Positions 1 to 8,259 of a stretch of DNA of 8,558 bases are shown here, in pieces. Under the pieces are notes generated by a model that was given only the letters and a program-made list of their open reading frames with translations, was not told where the DNA came from and searched no databases. The translations under genes and the position numbers were made by a program. This DNA is from Wenzhouxiangella sp. (GTDB lineage: Bacteria; Pseudomonadota; Gammaproteobacteria; Xanthomonadales; Wenzhouxiangellaceae), in the NCBI GenBank assembly GCA_021767625.1, contig JAASTB010000075.1, positions 1 to 8,558 of the forward strand, in the 5' to 3' direction. The stretch's first letter is position 1. Each line of letters opens with the position of its first letter.

Positions 1-301
1 CCCCGAGTGGGAGAGGATCCGTGACGAAGTAATGGGTCTGTCGACTTTCAATCCCAGCCACCGCAGCCTGCAGCGCCGGCTGGTGGGTTCCGCGACCCAG
101 CTCGAACTCGACTCCAATTCCCGAATTCTGTTGCCGGTCACCCTCAGGCAGGTGGCCGGCCTGGACAAGCGCGTGGTCTTCATGGGCATGGGCCAGCGCT
201 TCGAAATCTGGAACGAGGACATCCTCAATCAACGCCGCGCCGCCGAGGAGCGAGAGATCCAGGAGCAGGCGTCGGCAGAAATGGCGCAACTGGTCCTTTA
301 G
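1..301 (+). CDS. mraZ: MraZ, transcriptional regulator of the dcw cluster (5'-truncated by window edge)
   Basis: Partial gene: the frame is open from base 2 (first full codon Pro) to the TAG at 299-301. The opening PEWERIRDEV segment matches the middle of E. coli MraZ (PEWEIIEQKL), so roughly the first 50 residues lie outside the window. The ATG at 32 is internal and not the true start. MraZ has two AbrB-like swapped-hairpin domains, each with a DxxxR signature. Only the second is complete here, with its DSNSR at nt 110-124, followed by LPVTLRQVAGL and the FEIWNED motif near the C-terminus. In E. coli the protein binds direct repeats upstream of its own gene and represses the dcw operon; those repeats would be upstream of this window. 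It is the first gene of the cluster and ends one codon before rsmH. Identification is secure from the alignable C-terminal domain and the gene order. Confidence 0.95.
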   Translation, partial: PEWERIRDEVMGLSTFNPSHRSLQRRLVGSATQLELDSNSRILLPVTLRQVAGLDKRVVFMGMGQRFEIWNEDILNQRRAAEEREIQEQASAEMAQLVL

Positions 302-304
302 GTC

Positions 305-1245
<941 letters not shown>

Positions 1246-1249
<4 letters not shown>

Positions 1250-1512
1250 TTCGCTGGTTGCTTCTCCTGGTCCTCACCGCGGGCGTGCTCGCCAGTGCCA
1301 TCGGCGTGGTGGTGCTGCGCCACGAATCGCGCCAGCTCTTCGTCGCCCTGCAGGAAGCCGAGGCCGAGCGTGACGCGGCCCGCGTCGAGTGGAGCCGCCT
1401 GCAACTCGAGCAGGCCTGGCTGGGCGATGCCGGCCGGGTCGAGCGCCAGGCGCGCGAGCAGCTGGGTATGAAATCGCCCGAAGACGTCCGAATACTGGTG
1501 ACCTCGCCATGA
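1246..1512 (+). CDS. ftsL: FtsL, divisome membrane protein
   Basis: An 88-aa bitopic membrane protein. A very short cytoplasmic start (MIRW) leads into one transmembrane helix at about residues 4-24 (LLLLVLTAGVLASAIGVVVL). Next is a periplasmic heptad-like coiled coil rich in Glu, Ala, Arg and Leu (about 26-62), then a REQLGMKSPEDVRIL tail typical of the FtsL/FtsB group. In E. coli FtsL is about 121 aa with a longer cytoplasmic N-terminus; the short form here lacks most of that segment. FtsL forms the FtsQLB complex that activates FtsWI septal synthesis. The sequence family is poorly conserved, so the call rests on the topology, the C-terminal motif and the position between rsmH and ftsI. The start overlaps the rsmH stop (ATGA, 1246-1249). 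It has a strong GGGGAGG ribosome binding site at 1235-1241. Confidence 0.92.
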
Positions 1513-3206
1513 CCGAGACCAGCGGCAATCGCGCCACCCTGCGCGTCTGGATCACCGCCGGGCTGATGCTGCTGGCGGCCGTGACCGTGGTCGCCCGCGC
1601 GGTCAACCTGCAGGTGATGGAAACCGAGTTCCTGCAGAGCCAGGGCGAGGCGCGCTACCTGCGCGAGGTGTCCATTCCCACGGTTCGCGGCAGCATCCTC
1701 GATCGCAACGGCGAACCGCTGGCCGTCTCCACGCCGGTGGAGTCGGTCTGGGCGCATCCCGGCGAACTGCTGCAGGCCGCCGACCATATCCCGATGCTCG
1801 CCGGCCTGCTCGAGGCCGACGCCGAGGACATGGAGCGCCGGCTGACGCAGCGCGCCAACCGGGAGTTCGTCTGGCTGCGCCGGCAGATCAATCCGGACCT
1901 GGCCGAGCGGATCCGCGAGCTCGAGATCCCCGGCGTGTTCCTGCAGCGCGAGTACCGCCGTTTCTATCCCACCGGCGAGGTCAGCGCGCAGGTGCTGGGT
2001 TTCACCAACATCGACGATGTCGGCCAGGAAGGTCTCGAGCTCGCCTACAACGACTGGCTGCAGGGCCAGCCCGGGGCCAAGCGCGTGATCAAGGATCGTT
2101 TCGGGCGCGTGGTCCAGAACGTCGAGCTCATCAGCGAGGCCAGTCCCGGCCGCGACCTGCAGCTGACCATCGATCGGCGGCTTCAGTACCTGGCTTTCCG
2201 TGATCTCAAGGCCACGGTCATGGAATACGGCGCCCGCTCGGGCTCGGTGGTCGTGCTCGACGTCGATTCCGGCGAGATCCTCGCCATGGTCAACTACCCC
2301 TCCTACAACCCCAATGCCAATACGCGCATTCCGTCCGACGGCCTGCGCAACCGGGCGCTGACGGACGTGCTCGAGCCGGGGTCGGTCATGAAGCCTTTCG
2401 CGGTGGCCGCGGCGATGGAAGCGGGCATCGCGCATCGAGACATGGTGCTCGACACCTCGCCCGGCGTACTACACGTATCGGGCCACGACATCCGCGACGT
2501 GCGCGACTACGGCGAACTCACCGTCGAGCAGGTCCTGACCAAGTCTTCCAACGTCGGCGTGGTGCAGCTGGCCCTGTCGATGGACGCGCGCCACCTGTGG
2601 AGCATGTACTCGCGTTTCGGTTTCGGTTCGGTCGCCGGTACCGGATTCCCGGGTGAGTCGGCCGGGGTGCTGCGCGACTACGAACGCTGGCGCAAGCTCG
2701 AGCAGGCCACGCTCGCCTACGGCTACGGCCTGTCGGTCACGCCCCTGCAACTGGCCCGTGCCATGGCCGCGATCGCCGACGAGGGGCGGCTGCGCCAGCC
2801 GACCTTCATCGCCGATTCGAACAACCCGCCGCATTCGGTACTCGATCCCAACCTGGCCAAGCAGCTTGCGGGCATGCTCGAGACGGTCACCGGCCCGGAA
2901 GGAACGGGGCAGGGCGCCCGCGTCGAGGGCTATCGCGTCGCCGGCAAGACCGGCACATCGCGCAAGGCCACGGCCGGCGGCTACGGCGATCGATACGTCG
3001 CGAGCTTCGCCGGCTTCGCGCCGGTTTCCGATCCCGAACTGGCCGCCGTGGTGGTGATCAACGACCCGTCCGGCGAGGCCTACTACGGCGGCCAGGTCGC
3101 CGCGCCGCTGTTCTCCGACGTGATGGCCGCCGGCCTGAGATTGTTCAACGTGCCGCCCGACGACCCGGGCATGCTGTTGGCTCGCGTGGAGGAGTCCCAT
3201 GAGTGA
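1509..3206 (+). CDS. ftsI: FtsI (PBP3), septal peptidoglycan D,D-transpeptidase
   Basis: A 565-aa class B penicillin-binding protein, against 588 aa in E. coli PBP3. It crosslinks septal peptidoglycan in the periplasm as partner of FtsW. There is a short cytoplasmic tail, one membrane anchor at about residues 12-30, then the pedestal domain opening with RGSILDRNGEPLAVSTP (from Arg60). The transpeptidase domain has all three active-site motifs: SVMK with nucleophile Ser292 and Lys295, SSN at 346-348, and KTGT at 480-483. The open frame extends upstream to an ATG at 1389. The start at 1509 is chosen because it gives the normal short N-terminus, overlaps the ftsL stop as ATGA, and has GGTGA at 1497-1501 at good spacing. 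The division-specific assignment (rather than PBP2/MrdA) comes from the location between ftsL and murE and the E. coli-like pedestal sequence. Expected target of beta-lactams. Confidence 0.97.
   Translation: MTETSGNRATLRVWITAGLMLLAAVTVVARAVNLQVMETEFLQSQGEARYLREVSIPTVRGSILDRNGEPLAVSTPVESVWAHPGELLQAADHIPMLAGLLEADAEDMERRLTQRANREFVWLRRQINPDLAERIRELEIPGVFLQREYRRFYPTGEVSAQVLGFTNIDDVGQEGLELAYNDWLQGQPGAKRVIKDRFGRVVQNVELISEASPGRDLQLTIDRRLQYLAFRDLKATVMEYGARSGSVVVLDVDSGEILAMVNYPSYNPNANTRIPSDGLRNRALTDVLEPGSVMKPFAVAAAMEAGIAHRDMVLDTSPGVLHVSGHDIRDVRDYGELTVEQVLTKSSNVGVVQLALSMDARHLWSMYSRFGFGSVAGTGFPGESAGVLRDYERWRKLEQATLAYGYGLSVTPLQLARAMAAIADEGRLRQPTFIADSNNPPHSVLDPNLAKQLAGMLETVTGPEGTGQGARVEGYRVAGKTGTSRKATAGGYGDRYVASFAGFAPVSDPELAAVVVINDPSGEAYYGGQVAAPLFSDVMAAGLRLFNVPPDDPGMLLARVEESHE
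3188..3194 (+). promoter_or_regulatory. Ribosome binding site of murE, inside the end of ftsI
   Basis: GGAGGAG lies 4 nt before the ATG at 3199 (6 nt if only GGAGG is counted). It is a near-perfect Shine-Dalgarno sequence embedded in the last ftsI codons. It favours the 3199 start over the in-frame ATG at 3220, which has no comparable site. Confidence 0.8.
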
Positions 3207-4662
3207 GCGCGCGCTGACCATGGAAGCACTCTTCGACGGCCTGGCCGAGCTGCCGGGCGGCGGCTGGCCCCGAGTGACCGGCGTTTGCCTGGATTCGCGA
3301 CTCGTTCGCCCCGGCGACCTGTTCGTGGCCCTTTCCGGCGCCAGCGGACACGGCATGCGCTTCGTCTACCAGGCGCGCGATCGGGGCGCGGCGGCCGTGG
3401 TGCATGACGGGCGCTCGGCCCCGCCCGAAGACCTCGGCCTGCCCGAACTGGCCGTTTCCGATATCGCCGAGCGGCTGCCGACCCTGGCGCGGCGGTTCTG
3501 GGGAGAGGTCGTCGACGGCCTGGACCTGGTGGCGGTGACCGGCACCAACGGCAAAAGCTCGGTTGCCTGGTTGCTCGCGCAGGCGCTCGAAGGCGCGATG
3601 ATCGGAACTCTGGGCTGGGGGCGACCCGGTCGTCACGAGTCCGGCTCGCTGACCACGCCGGACATCTTCAGCGTCTACCGCCAGCTGGCCGACCTGGCCG
3701 GGCAGGGCGTCGGCAGCGTCGTGCTCGAGGCCTCGTCCCACGCACTGGAGCAGGGGCGGCTTGCCGGTCTGGCCTTCAGCAGCACGATCTTCACGACGCT
3801 CGGCCACGACCACCTGGACTACCACGCCGATCGCGCGGCTTACGGCGCAGCGAAAGCCAGGCTGTTCACCGAGTTCGGCAGCAAACGACAACTGATCAAC
3901 CTGGACGACGATTTCGGCGCCGAGCTGGCCGAGCGGCTGGCCCCGGGCGGCCGCATGATCGGCTACACGCTCGCCGGCGACCCGAAGGCCGTTGCGAAAG
4001 CGAGTCTGCTGGCAGCCGACATGAGCGGTCTGCGCGCAGAGTTCGAGCTGCCCTGCGGACGTTTCGAGGCGCGTTCGAAGCTGATCGGGCGAATCAACCT
4101 CTGGAATCTGCTGATCGTGGCGGCCGAGCTCGCCGAACGCGGCGGGGACCCGCGATCCATCCGTGAGACGCTGGCCGCGCTGCAGCCCGTTCCCGGGCGC
4201 ATGGAGCCCATCGGCCGCGCGGGCGCGCCCCTGGCCATCATCGACTACGCGCACACCCCCGACGCGCTCGAGAACGCCCTGACCAGCGCGCGCGAACTCA
4301 GCGACGGGACGCTGTGGTGCGTTTTCGGCTGCGGCGGCGACCGCGATCGTGAAAAGCGGCCGCGCATGGGCCGCGTCGCCGAGCGCCTGGCCGACCGCAT
4401 CGTGCTCACCGACGACAACCCGCGCGGCGAGGACGGGCTGTCCATCATTCGCGCCATCCAGGCCGGAATGGAAAAGCCGCAGCGCTCGATCGTCATCCGC
4501 GACCGGGCTCGAGCGATCGCCCGTGCGCTGTCCGGCGGCGAGCCGGGCGATATCGTGCTGGTGGCCGGCAAGGGGCACGAGACCGATCAGGTCATCGGCG
4601 ACGAACGGCTGCCCTGCGACGACCACGTCAGCGTTCGCGAAGCGCTGGGGGTGGCCGCATGA
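3199..4662 (+). CDS. murE: MurE, UDP-MurNAc-L-Ala-D-Glu:meso-diaminopimelate ligase
   Basis: A 487-aa Mur ligase (E. coli 495). In the cytoplasm it adds the third stem-peptide residue using ATP. The N-terminal domain has CLDSRLVRPGDLFVAL. The central ATPase domain has the P-loop TGTNGKSS (residues 114-121, Lys119), SLTTPD for substrate binding, LEASSHALEQGRL around 176-188, DHLDYH at 204-209 and Lys219 in the AAKARLF context, matching the carbamylated lysine of E. coli (Lys224). The C-terminal domain has IDYAHTPDALENAL, FGCGGDRDREKRP and DNPR at 406-409, the signature for meso-diaminopimelate rather than lysine, plus the late AGKGHE. Oddities are GKSS instead of the usual GKTT/GKTS, and FTTLGHDHLD where the family usually has TN and R (FTNLSRDHLD in E. 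coli). The catalytic set otherwise looks intact. It overlaps ftsI by 8 nt and murF by 4 nt. Confidence 0.97.
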   Translation: MSERALTMEALFDGLAELPGGGWPRVTGVCLDSRLVRPGDLFVALSGASGHGMRFVYQARDRGAAAVVHDGRSAPPEDLGLPELAVSDIAERLPTLARRFWGEVVDGLDLVAVTGTNGKSSVAWLLAQALEGAMIGTLGWGRPGRHESGSLTTPDIFSVYRQLADLAGQGVGSVVLEASSHALEQGRLAGLAFSSTIFTTLGHDHLDYHADRAAYGAAKARLFTEFGSKRQLINLDDDFGAELAERLAPGGRMIGYTLAGDPKAVAKASLLAADMSGLRAEFELPCGRFEARSKLIGRINLWNLLIVAAELAERGGDPRSIRETLAALQPVPGRMEPIGRAGAPLAIIDYAHTPDALENALTSARELSDGTLWCVFGCGGDRDREKRPRMGRVAERLADRIVLTDDNPRGEDGLSIIRAIQAGMEKPQRSIVIRDRARAIARALSGGEPGDIVLVAGKGHETDQVIGDERLPCDDHVSVREALGVAA

Positions 4663-6002
4663 TGAATTTCAGCCTCTCGCAGATGGCCGAAGCGAGCGGC
4701 GGCCGCGTGATCGGCGATGATCTCGAGGTTCGCGGCATGATCCACGATGCCCGCCGTGTGCAGCCCGGCAACCTCTTCTGCGCCTTGCCCGGCGAGCGCC
4801 ACGACGGCCACGATTTCCTGGAACAGGCGCGCGGCAACGGTGCCGCCGCGGCGCTGGTCGCACGCGAAGTCGACGACGCCCTGCCGCAGCTCGTGGTCGA
4901 AGACGTCCGCGAGGCCATGGGTCGCATCGCGCGCGCCTGGCGCGACCGGCTCGAAGTGGCCGTGGTCGGCATTACCGGCAGCAACGGCAAGACCACGGTC
5001 AAGGAAATGACCGCGGCGATCCTGTCCACGCAGGGGGCGACGCTGGCCACCGAGGGCAACTACAACAACGAACTCGGCGTGCCCCTGACCCTGGCCCGGC
5101 TGGATGACTCGCATCGATTCGCCGTCATCGAGATGGGCTGCAATCGCCCCGGCGACATCGCCTACCTGGCCGGAATCGCGCGCCCGGATGTCGGCGTGGT
5201 GACCAACGCCGGTCCCGCTCATCTCGAACGCCTCGGTAGCGTCGAGGGCGTGGCCCGGACAAAGGGGGAGATGTTCTCCGCCTTGCCCGGGCAGGGCACG
5301 GCGGTGATCAACGCCGACGACGACTACGCGCCGATGTGGCGGGAGCTGGCCGGCGACCGTCGCATCATCAGCTTCGGAATGACGGGCTCGGCCAACGTCT
5401 CGGGTGTACTCGCCGGCGGGCTCGGCCGCGTCAACACGCCGGCCGGCGATTTCGACTTCGCGCCCGTGCTCCCCGGCCGCCACAACTTCTACAACGCGCT
5501 GGCCGCCACCGCCGTCGCCGTGGCGCTCGAAGTGCCGATCCACGACATAGCCGAGGCCCTGTCGCGGATGAAGGGCCTGCCCGGGCGACTGCAGTTCCGC
5601 CGTCATCCGGACGGCTGGCAAATCGTCGACGACACCTACAACGCCAACCCCGCGTCGCTGTATGCGGCCCTGCAGGTCCTGTCCGAGATGGGCGGGGATG
5701 CGCACTGGCTGGTCCTGGGCGACATGGGCGAGCTCGGCTCCGACGGCGAGCGCCTGCACGCCGAGATGGGCCAGGCGGCCCGCGACCTCGGCGTGAGCCG
5801 CCTGTTCACCATCGGCGAGCTGGCGCGAGCCAGCTCCGATGCCTTCGACGGCGACGCCCGTCACTTCGCCAGCCGGCAGGCCCTGATCGAAACGCTGGCC
5901 GCCGAGCTGCATGCCGGCGTGACCTGCCTGGTCAAGGGTTCGCGCTCGATGGGAATGGAGCGCGTGGTCGCCGGCGTCATGGGGGAGAAGGAAACATGCT
6001 GA
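4659..6002 (+). CDS. murF: MurF, UDP-MurNAc-tripeptide:D-alanyl-D-alanine ligase
   Basis: A 447-aa Mur ligase (E. coli 452). It attaches the D-Ala-D-Ala dipeptide in the cytoplasm, completing the UDP-MurNAc-pentapeptide that MraY uses. The N-terminal domain has MIHDARRVQPGNLFCAL. The ATPase domain has TGSNGKTT at residues 106-113 (P-loop Lys111), TEGNYNNELGVPLTL, EMGCNRPGDIAYL and TNAGPAHLERLGS. The C-terminal domain has the MurF-typical VDDTYNANP (DDTYNANP 324-331) and VLGDMGELG. These residues separate it from MurC, MurD and MurE. The first two codons are both ATG (4659 and 4662). The first overlaps the murE stop as ATGA and lies downstream of a GGGGGTGG stretch at 4647-4654, so either start is possible with one residue difference. 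It overlaps mraY by 7 nt. Confidence 0.97.
   Translation: MMNFSLSQMAEASGGRVIGDDLEVRGMIHDARRVQPGNLFCALPGERHDGHDFLEQARGNGAAAALVAREVDDALPQLVVEDVREAMGRIARAWRDRLEVAVVGITGSNGKTTVKEMTAAILSTQGATLATEGNYNNELGVPLTLARLDDSHRFAVIEMGCNRPGDIAYLAGIARPDVGVVTNAGPAHLERLGSVEGVARTKGEMFSALPGQGTAVINADDDYAPMWRELAGDRRIISFGMTGSANVSGVLAGGLGRVNTPAGDFDFAPVLPGRHNFYNALAATAVAVALEVPIHDIAEALSRMKGLPGRLQFRRHPDGWQIVDDTYNANPASLYAALQVLSEMGGDAHWLVLGDMGELGSDGERLHAEMGQAARDLGVSRLFTIGELARASSDAFDGDARHFASRQALIETLAAELHAGVTCLVKGSRSMGMERVVAGVMGEKETC
5984..5992 (+). promoter_or_regulatory. Ribosome binding site of mraY, inside the end of murF
   Basis: GGAGAAGGA lies 3 nt before the ATG at 5996. Its GGAG part is 8 nt from the start, which is optimal. 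This fixes the mraY start within a frame that is open much further upstream (to 5336) and would otherwise suggest a 578-aa product. Confidence 0.75.
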
Positions 6003-7072
6003 CCTGGTTGCTCGATCACGTACTCATGGCCGACGTCGCGCTGTTCGGCTACATCACCTTCCGGACGGTGATGGCGGCCCTGACGGCGATGATCGTTTCG
6101 CTGATCGTGGGCCCGCTGTTCATCCGCCACATGACCGAGCGCCAGATCGGTCAGCCCATCCGCGAGCTGGGCCCCGAGTCGCACCTGACCAAGGCCGGCA
6201 CGCCGACCATGGGCGGCACGCTGATCCTGATCGCACTGATGATCTCGACCCTGCTTTGGGCGGATCTCGCCAATCGCTATGTCTGGACGGTGCTTTTCGT
6301 GACCGCGGCCTTCGGCGCCATCGGCTTCGTCGACGACTGGCGCAAGCTCAAGTACAAGAACAGCGAGGGGCTGTCGGCGCGCTGGAAATACGGCCTGCAG
6401 TCGCTGGCCGCGCTGATCGTGGCGGTCTTCCTCTACCTGACCGCCGACGTGCCGGCCAACACCCAGCTCTTCTTCCCCTTCTTCAAGGACATCGCCCTGC
6501 CGCTGGGCCTGGGTTTCGTCGTGCTGACCTATTTCGTGGTGGTCGGTTCGTCCAATGCAGTCAACCTGACCGACGGGCTCGACGGGCTGGCAATCATGCC
6601 GGCCGTGTTCGTGTCGGCCGGGCTCGGTATCTTCGCCTATGCCACGGGCAATACGGTCTTCGCCGACTACCTGGCCATGCCCTACATTCCGGGTGCCGGC
6701 GAGCTGGCGATCTTCTGCGCCGCCCTGGCCGGTGGCGGGCTTGGTTTTCTCTGGTTCAACACTTACCCGGCGCAGGTGTTCATGGGTGACGTGGGCGCCC
6801 TGGCTGTCGGCGCCGCCCTGGGCGTGGTGGCCGTGGCCGTCCGCCAGGAAATCGTGTTCATGGTGATGGCCGGCATCTTCGTCATCGAAACGCTGTCGGT
6901 CATCCTGCAGGTGGCTTCCTACAAGCTCACGGGGCGGCGCATCTTCCGCATGGCGCCGATCCACCACCACTTCGAGCTCAAGGGCTGGCCGGAGCCCAAG
7001 GTGATCGTGCGCTTCTGGATCATTTCCGTGATGCTGGTGCTGGCCGGGCTGGCCACGATGAAGATCAGGTGA
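5996..7072 (+). CDS. mraY: MraY, phospho-MurNAc-pentapeptide translocase (lipid I synthase)
   Basis: A 358-aa integral membrane enzyme (E. coli 360) that transfers phospho-MurNAc-pentapeptide from UDP to undecaprenyl phosphate on the inner face of the cytoplasmic membrane, giving lipid I. About ten hydrophobic helices are visible. The protein aligns almost end to end with E. coli MraY: TFRTVMAALTA near the start, GPESHLTKAGTPTMGG, the VDD aspartates Asp113-Asp114, NAVNLTDGLDGLA at 187-199, WFNTYPAQVFMGDVGAL with Asp265, and MAPIHHHFELKGW with the histidine triad 323-325. All residues expected for magnesium and nucleotide binding are present. The start at 5996 is set by the ribosome binding site and by the match of MLTWLLDHV to the E. 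coli N-terminus (MLVWLAEH). The next gene is ftsW, not murD as in E. coli. Confidence 0.98.
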   Translation: MLTWLLDHVLMADVALFGYITFRTVMAALTAMIVSLIVGPLFIRHMTERQIGQPIRELGPESHLTKAGTPTMGGTLILIALMISTLLWADLANRYVWTVLFVTAAFGAIGFVDDWRKLKYKNSEGLSARWKYGLQSLAALIVAVFLYLTADVPANTQLFFPFFKDIALPLGLGFVVLTYFVVVGSSNAVNLTDGLDGLAIMPAVFVSAGLGIFAYATGNTVFADYLAMPYIPGAGELAIFCAALAGGGLGFLWFNTYPAQVFMGDVGALAVGAALGVVAVAVRQEIVFMVMAGIFVIETLSVILQVASYKLTGRRIFRMAPIHHHFELKGWPEPKVIVRFWIISVMLVLAGLATMKIR

Positions 7073-7073
7073 T
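7067..7073 (+). promoter_or_regulatory. Ribosome binding site of ftsW, overlapping the mraY stop codon
   Basis: AGGTGAT matches the right half of the AGGAGGTGAT complement of the 16S anti-Shine-Dalgarno and sits 4 nt before the ATG at 7078. It contains the mraY TGA (7070-7072). It favours the ATG at 7078 over the GTG at 7069, which overlaps the same stop but has only a weak upstream purine run. Confidence 0.7.
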
Positions 7074-7077
7074 TGCC

Positions 7078-8259
7078 ATGGCACAGGTGAGACAGGCCTA
7101 TCGCGCAAGAGATGCCGCACCCTCGGCGGGGCTGGACCAGGTCGTGATCCTGGCCACGCTCGGCCTGCTGGTGATCGGCGTCGTCATGGTCGCGTCGACC
7201 TCGATTGCGGTCGCCGAGGGCTATGCCGTGTCGGTGTGGCATTTCCTTGCCAAGCACCTGGTCTACATCGGTCTCGGCGTCGCCCTTGCCGCCTCGCTGC
7301 GGTTCATCGGCACCAAGCAGATGCAGTGGCTGGCGCCGATCGCCTTTCCGCTTTCCGTGCTGGTGCTGCTCCTGCCCTTCGTTCCGGGGCTGGGCCACGA
7401 GGTCAACGGATCGACGCGCTGGATCGACCTGGGAGTGGCCAAGTTCCAGGTGGTCGAGGCGGTCAAGCTGCTGATGATCGTGTTCGTTGCCGGTTATCTG
7501 GCCAAGCGGCCGCAACTGGGTCATGCGCGATTCCTCGAGACCCTCAAGCCGCTGCTGCTGGTGGGCCTGCTCGCCGGCATCCTGCTCAAGCAGCCCGACA
7601 TGGGCTCGGCCGTCGTACTCGGCGCCATCGTCGGCGGCATGATCTGGCTCGCCGGGGCGGCCTGGAAGCACCTGTTCGTGCTGGGGCTGAGCAGCCTGCC
7701 CCTGCTGACCTTCGCCGCGCTCGAGCCCTACCGCCTGCAGCGCGTGATGACTTTCGTCGATCCCTGGGCCGATCCCTTCAACAGCGGCTTCCAGCTCACC
7801 CAGGCCCTTATCGCCGTCGGGCGCGGCCAGGTCGACGGCGTCGGGCTCGGCGCCAGCGTGCAGAAGCTCTACTACCTGCCCGAGGCACACACCGACTTCA
7901 TCTTTGCCGTGCTGGCCGAGGAGCTCGGCCTGCTGGGCATCGTCTCCGTGCTCTTGCTCTTTTCCCTGCTCGTGGGCCGAATCTTCCTGATCGGCGTTCA
8001 GGCGCATCGCCAGGAGCGGCCGTTCTCGGCCTTCATGGTCTGGGGAATCGGCCTGTGGATCGGCATGCAGGCGCTGGTGAGCATGGGCGTCAACCTGGGC
8101 ATGCTGCCGACCAAGGGCCTGACCCTGCCGCTGATTTCGGCCGGCGGCAGCAGCCTGATCATGACCCTGCTGGCCATCGGCGTGGTGCTGCGCGTCCAGT
8201 GGGAGCTGAGCATGGAAGCGCGCCAGCAGCCGCGTCGCCGAAGGAGCTGGCAGGTATGA
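7078..8259 (+). CDS. ftsW: FtsW, septal peptidoglycan glycosyltransferase (SEDS family)
   Basis: A 393-aa polytopic SEDS protein (E. coli FtsW 414) that polymerises lipid II at the septum with FtsI. About ten membrane helices follow a cytoplasmic head of about 20 residues. Family blocks are visible: VNGSTRWIDLG (109-119), KQPDMGSA (171-178), FQLTQALIAVGRG and VQKLYYLPEAHTDFIFAV, with Asp273 matching the catalytic Asp297 of E. coli. GMLPTKGLTLPLISAGGSS (341-359) follows, then a basic C-terminal tail (RQQPRRRRS). LPEAHTDF and the dcw location indicate FtsW rather than RodA. The motif reads SAGGSS where E. coli has SYGGSS, a variation tolerated in the family. The start is the ATG with the AGGTGAT site. 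The alternative GTG at 7069 would add three residues (MIA) and overlap the mraY stop as GTGA. Its stop overlaps the murG start as ATGA. Confidence 0.96.
   Translation: MAQVRQAYRARDAAPSAGLDQVVILATLGLLVIGVVMVASTSIAVAEGYAVSVWHFLAKHLVYIGLGVALAASLRFIGTKQMQWLAPIAFPLSVLVLLLPFVPGLGHEVNGSTRWIDLGVAKFQVVEAVKLLMIVFVAGYLAKRPQLGHARFLETLKPLLLVGLLAGILLKQPDMGSAVVLGAIVGGMIWLAGAAWKHLFVLGLSSLPLLTFAALEPYRLQRVMTFVDPWADPFNSGFQLTQALIAVGRGQVDGVGLGASVQKLYYLPEAHTDFIFAVLAEELGLLGIVSVLLLFSLLVGRIFLIGVQAHRQERPFSAFMVWGIGLWIGMQALVSMGVNLGMLPTKGLTLPLISAGGSSLIMTLLAIGVVLRVQWELSMEARQQPRRRRSWQV

Noticed and set aside
1389..1508. 40-residue N-terminal extension of FtsI
   Set aside because: It overlaps ftsL out of frame, is Arg/Ala/Gly-rich and would place the membrane anchor too far in. 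The ATGA start at 1509 is better supported.
2469..3356. 295-aa minus-strand open frame opposite the end of ftsI and start of murE
   Set aside because: Shadow of two real genes, biased composition, no motif.
3145..4626. 493-aa minus-strand open frame covering nearly all of murE
   Set aside because: Length alone is striking, but the translation is Gln, Ala and Gly-rich with no family features, and murE on the other strand is secure.
4587..5912. 441-aa minus-strand open frame covering murF
   Set aside because: Same antisense-frame effect of high GC third positions; no recognisable protein.
5336..5995. Upstream extension of the mraY frame through murF
   Set aside because: The translation here is Arg, Ala and Pro-rich and lies out of frame with intact murF. 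The mraY start at 5996 has a strong ribosome binding site and a matching N-terminus, so no fusion is implied.
5861..7120. 419-aa minus-strand open frame opposite mraY
   Set aside because: Very His, Gln, Gly and Asp-rich, as expected for the reverse complement of codons for hydrophobic residues in a membrane protein. Not a gene.
6919..8007. 362-aa minus-strand open frame opposite the end of mraY and ftsW
   Set aside because: Hydrophilic mirror of a membrane protein gene; no motif. Shadow.
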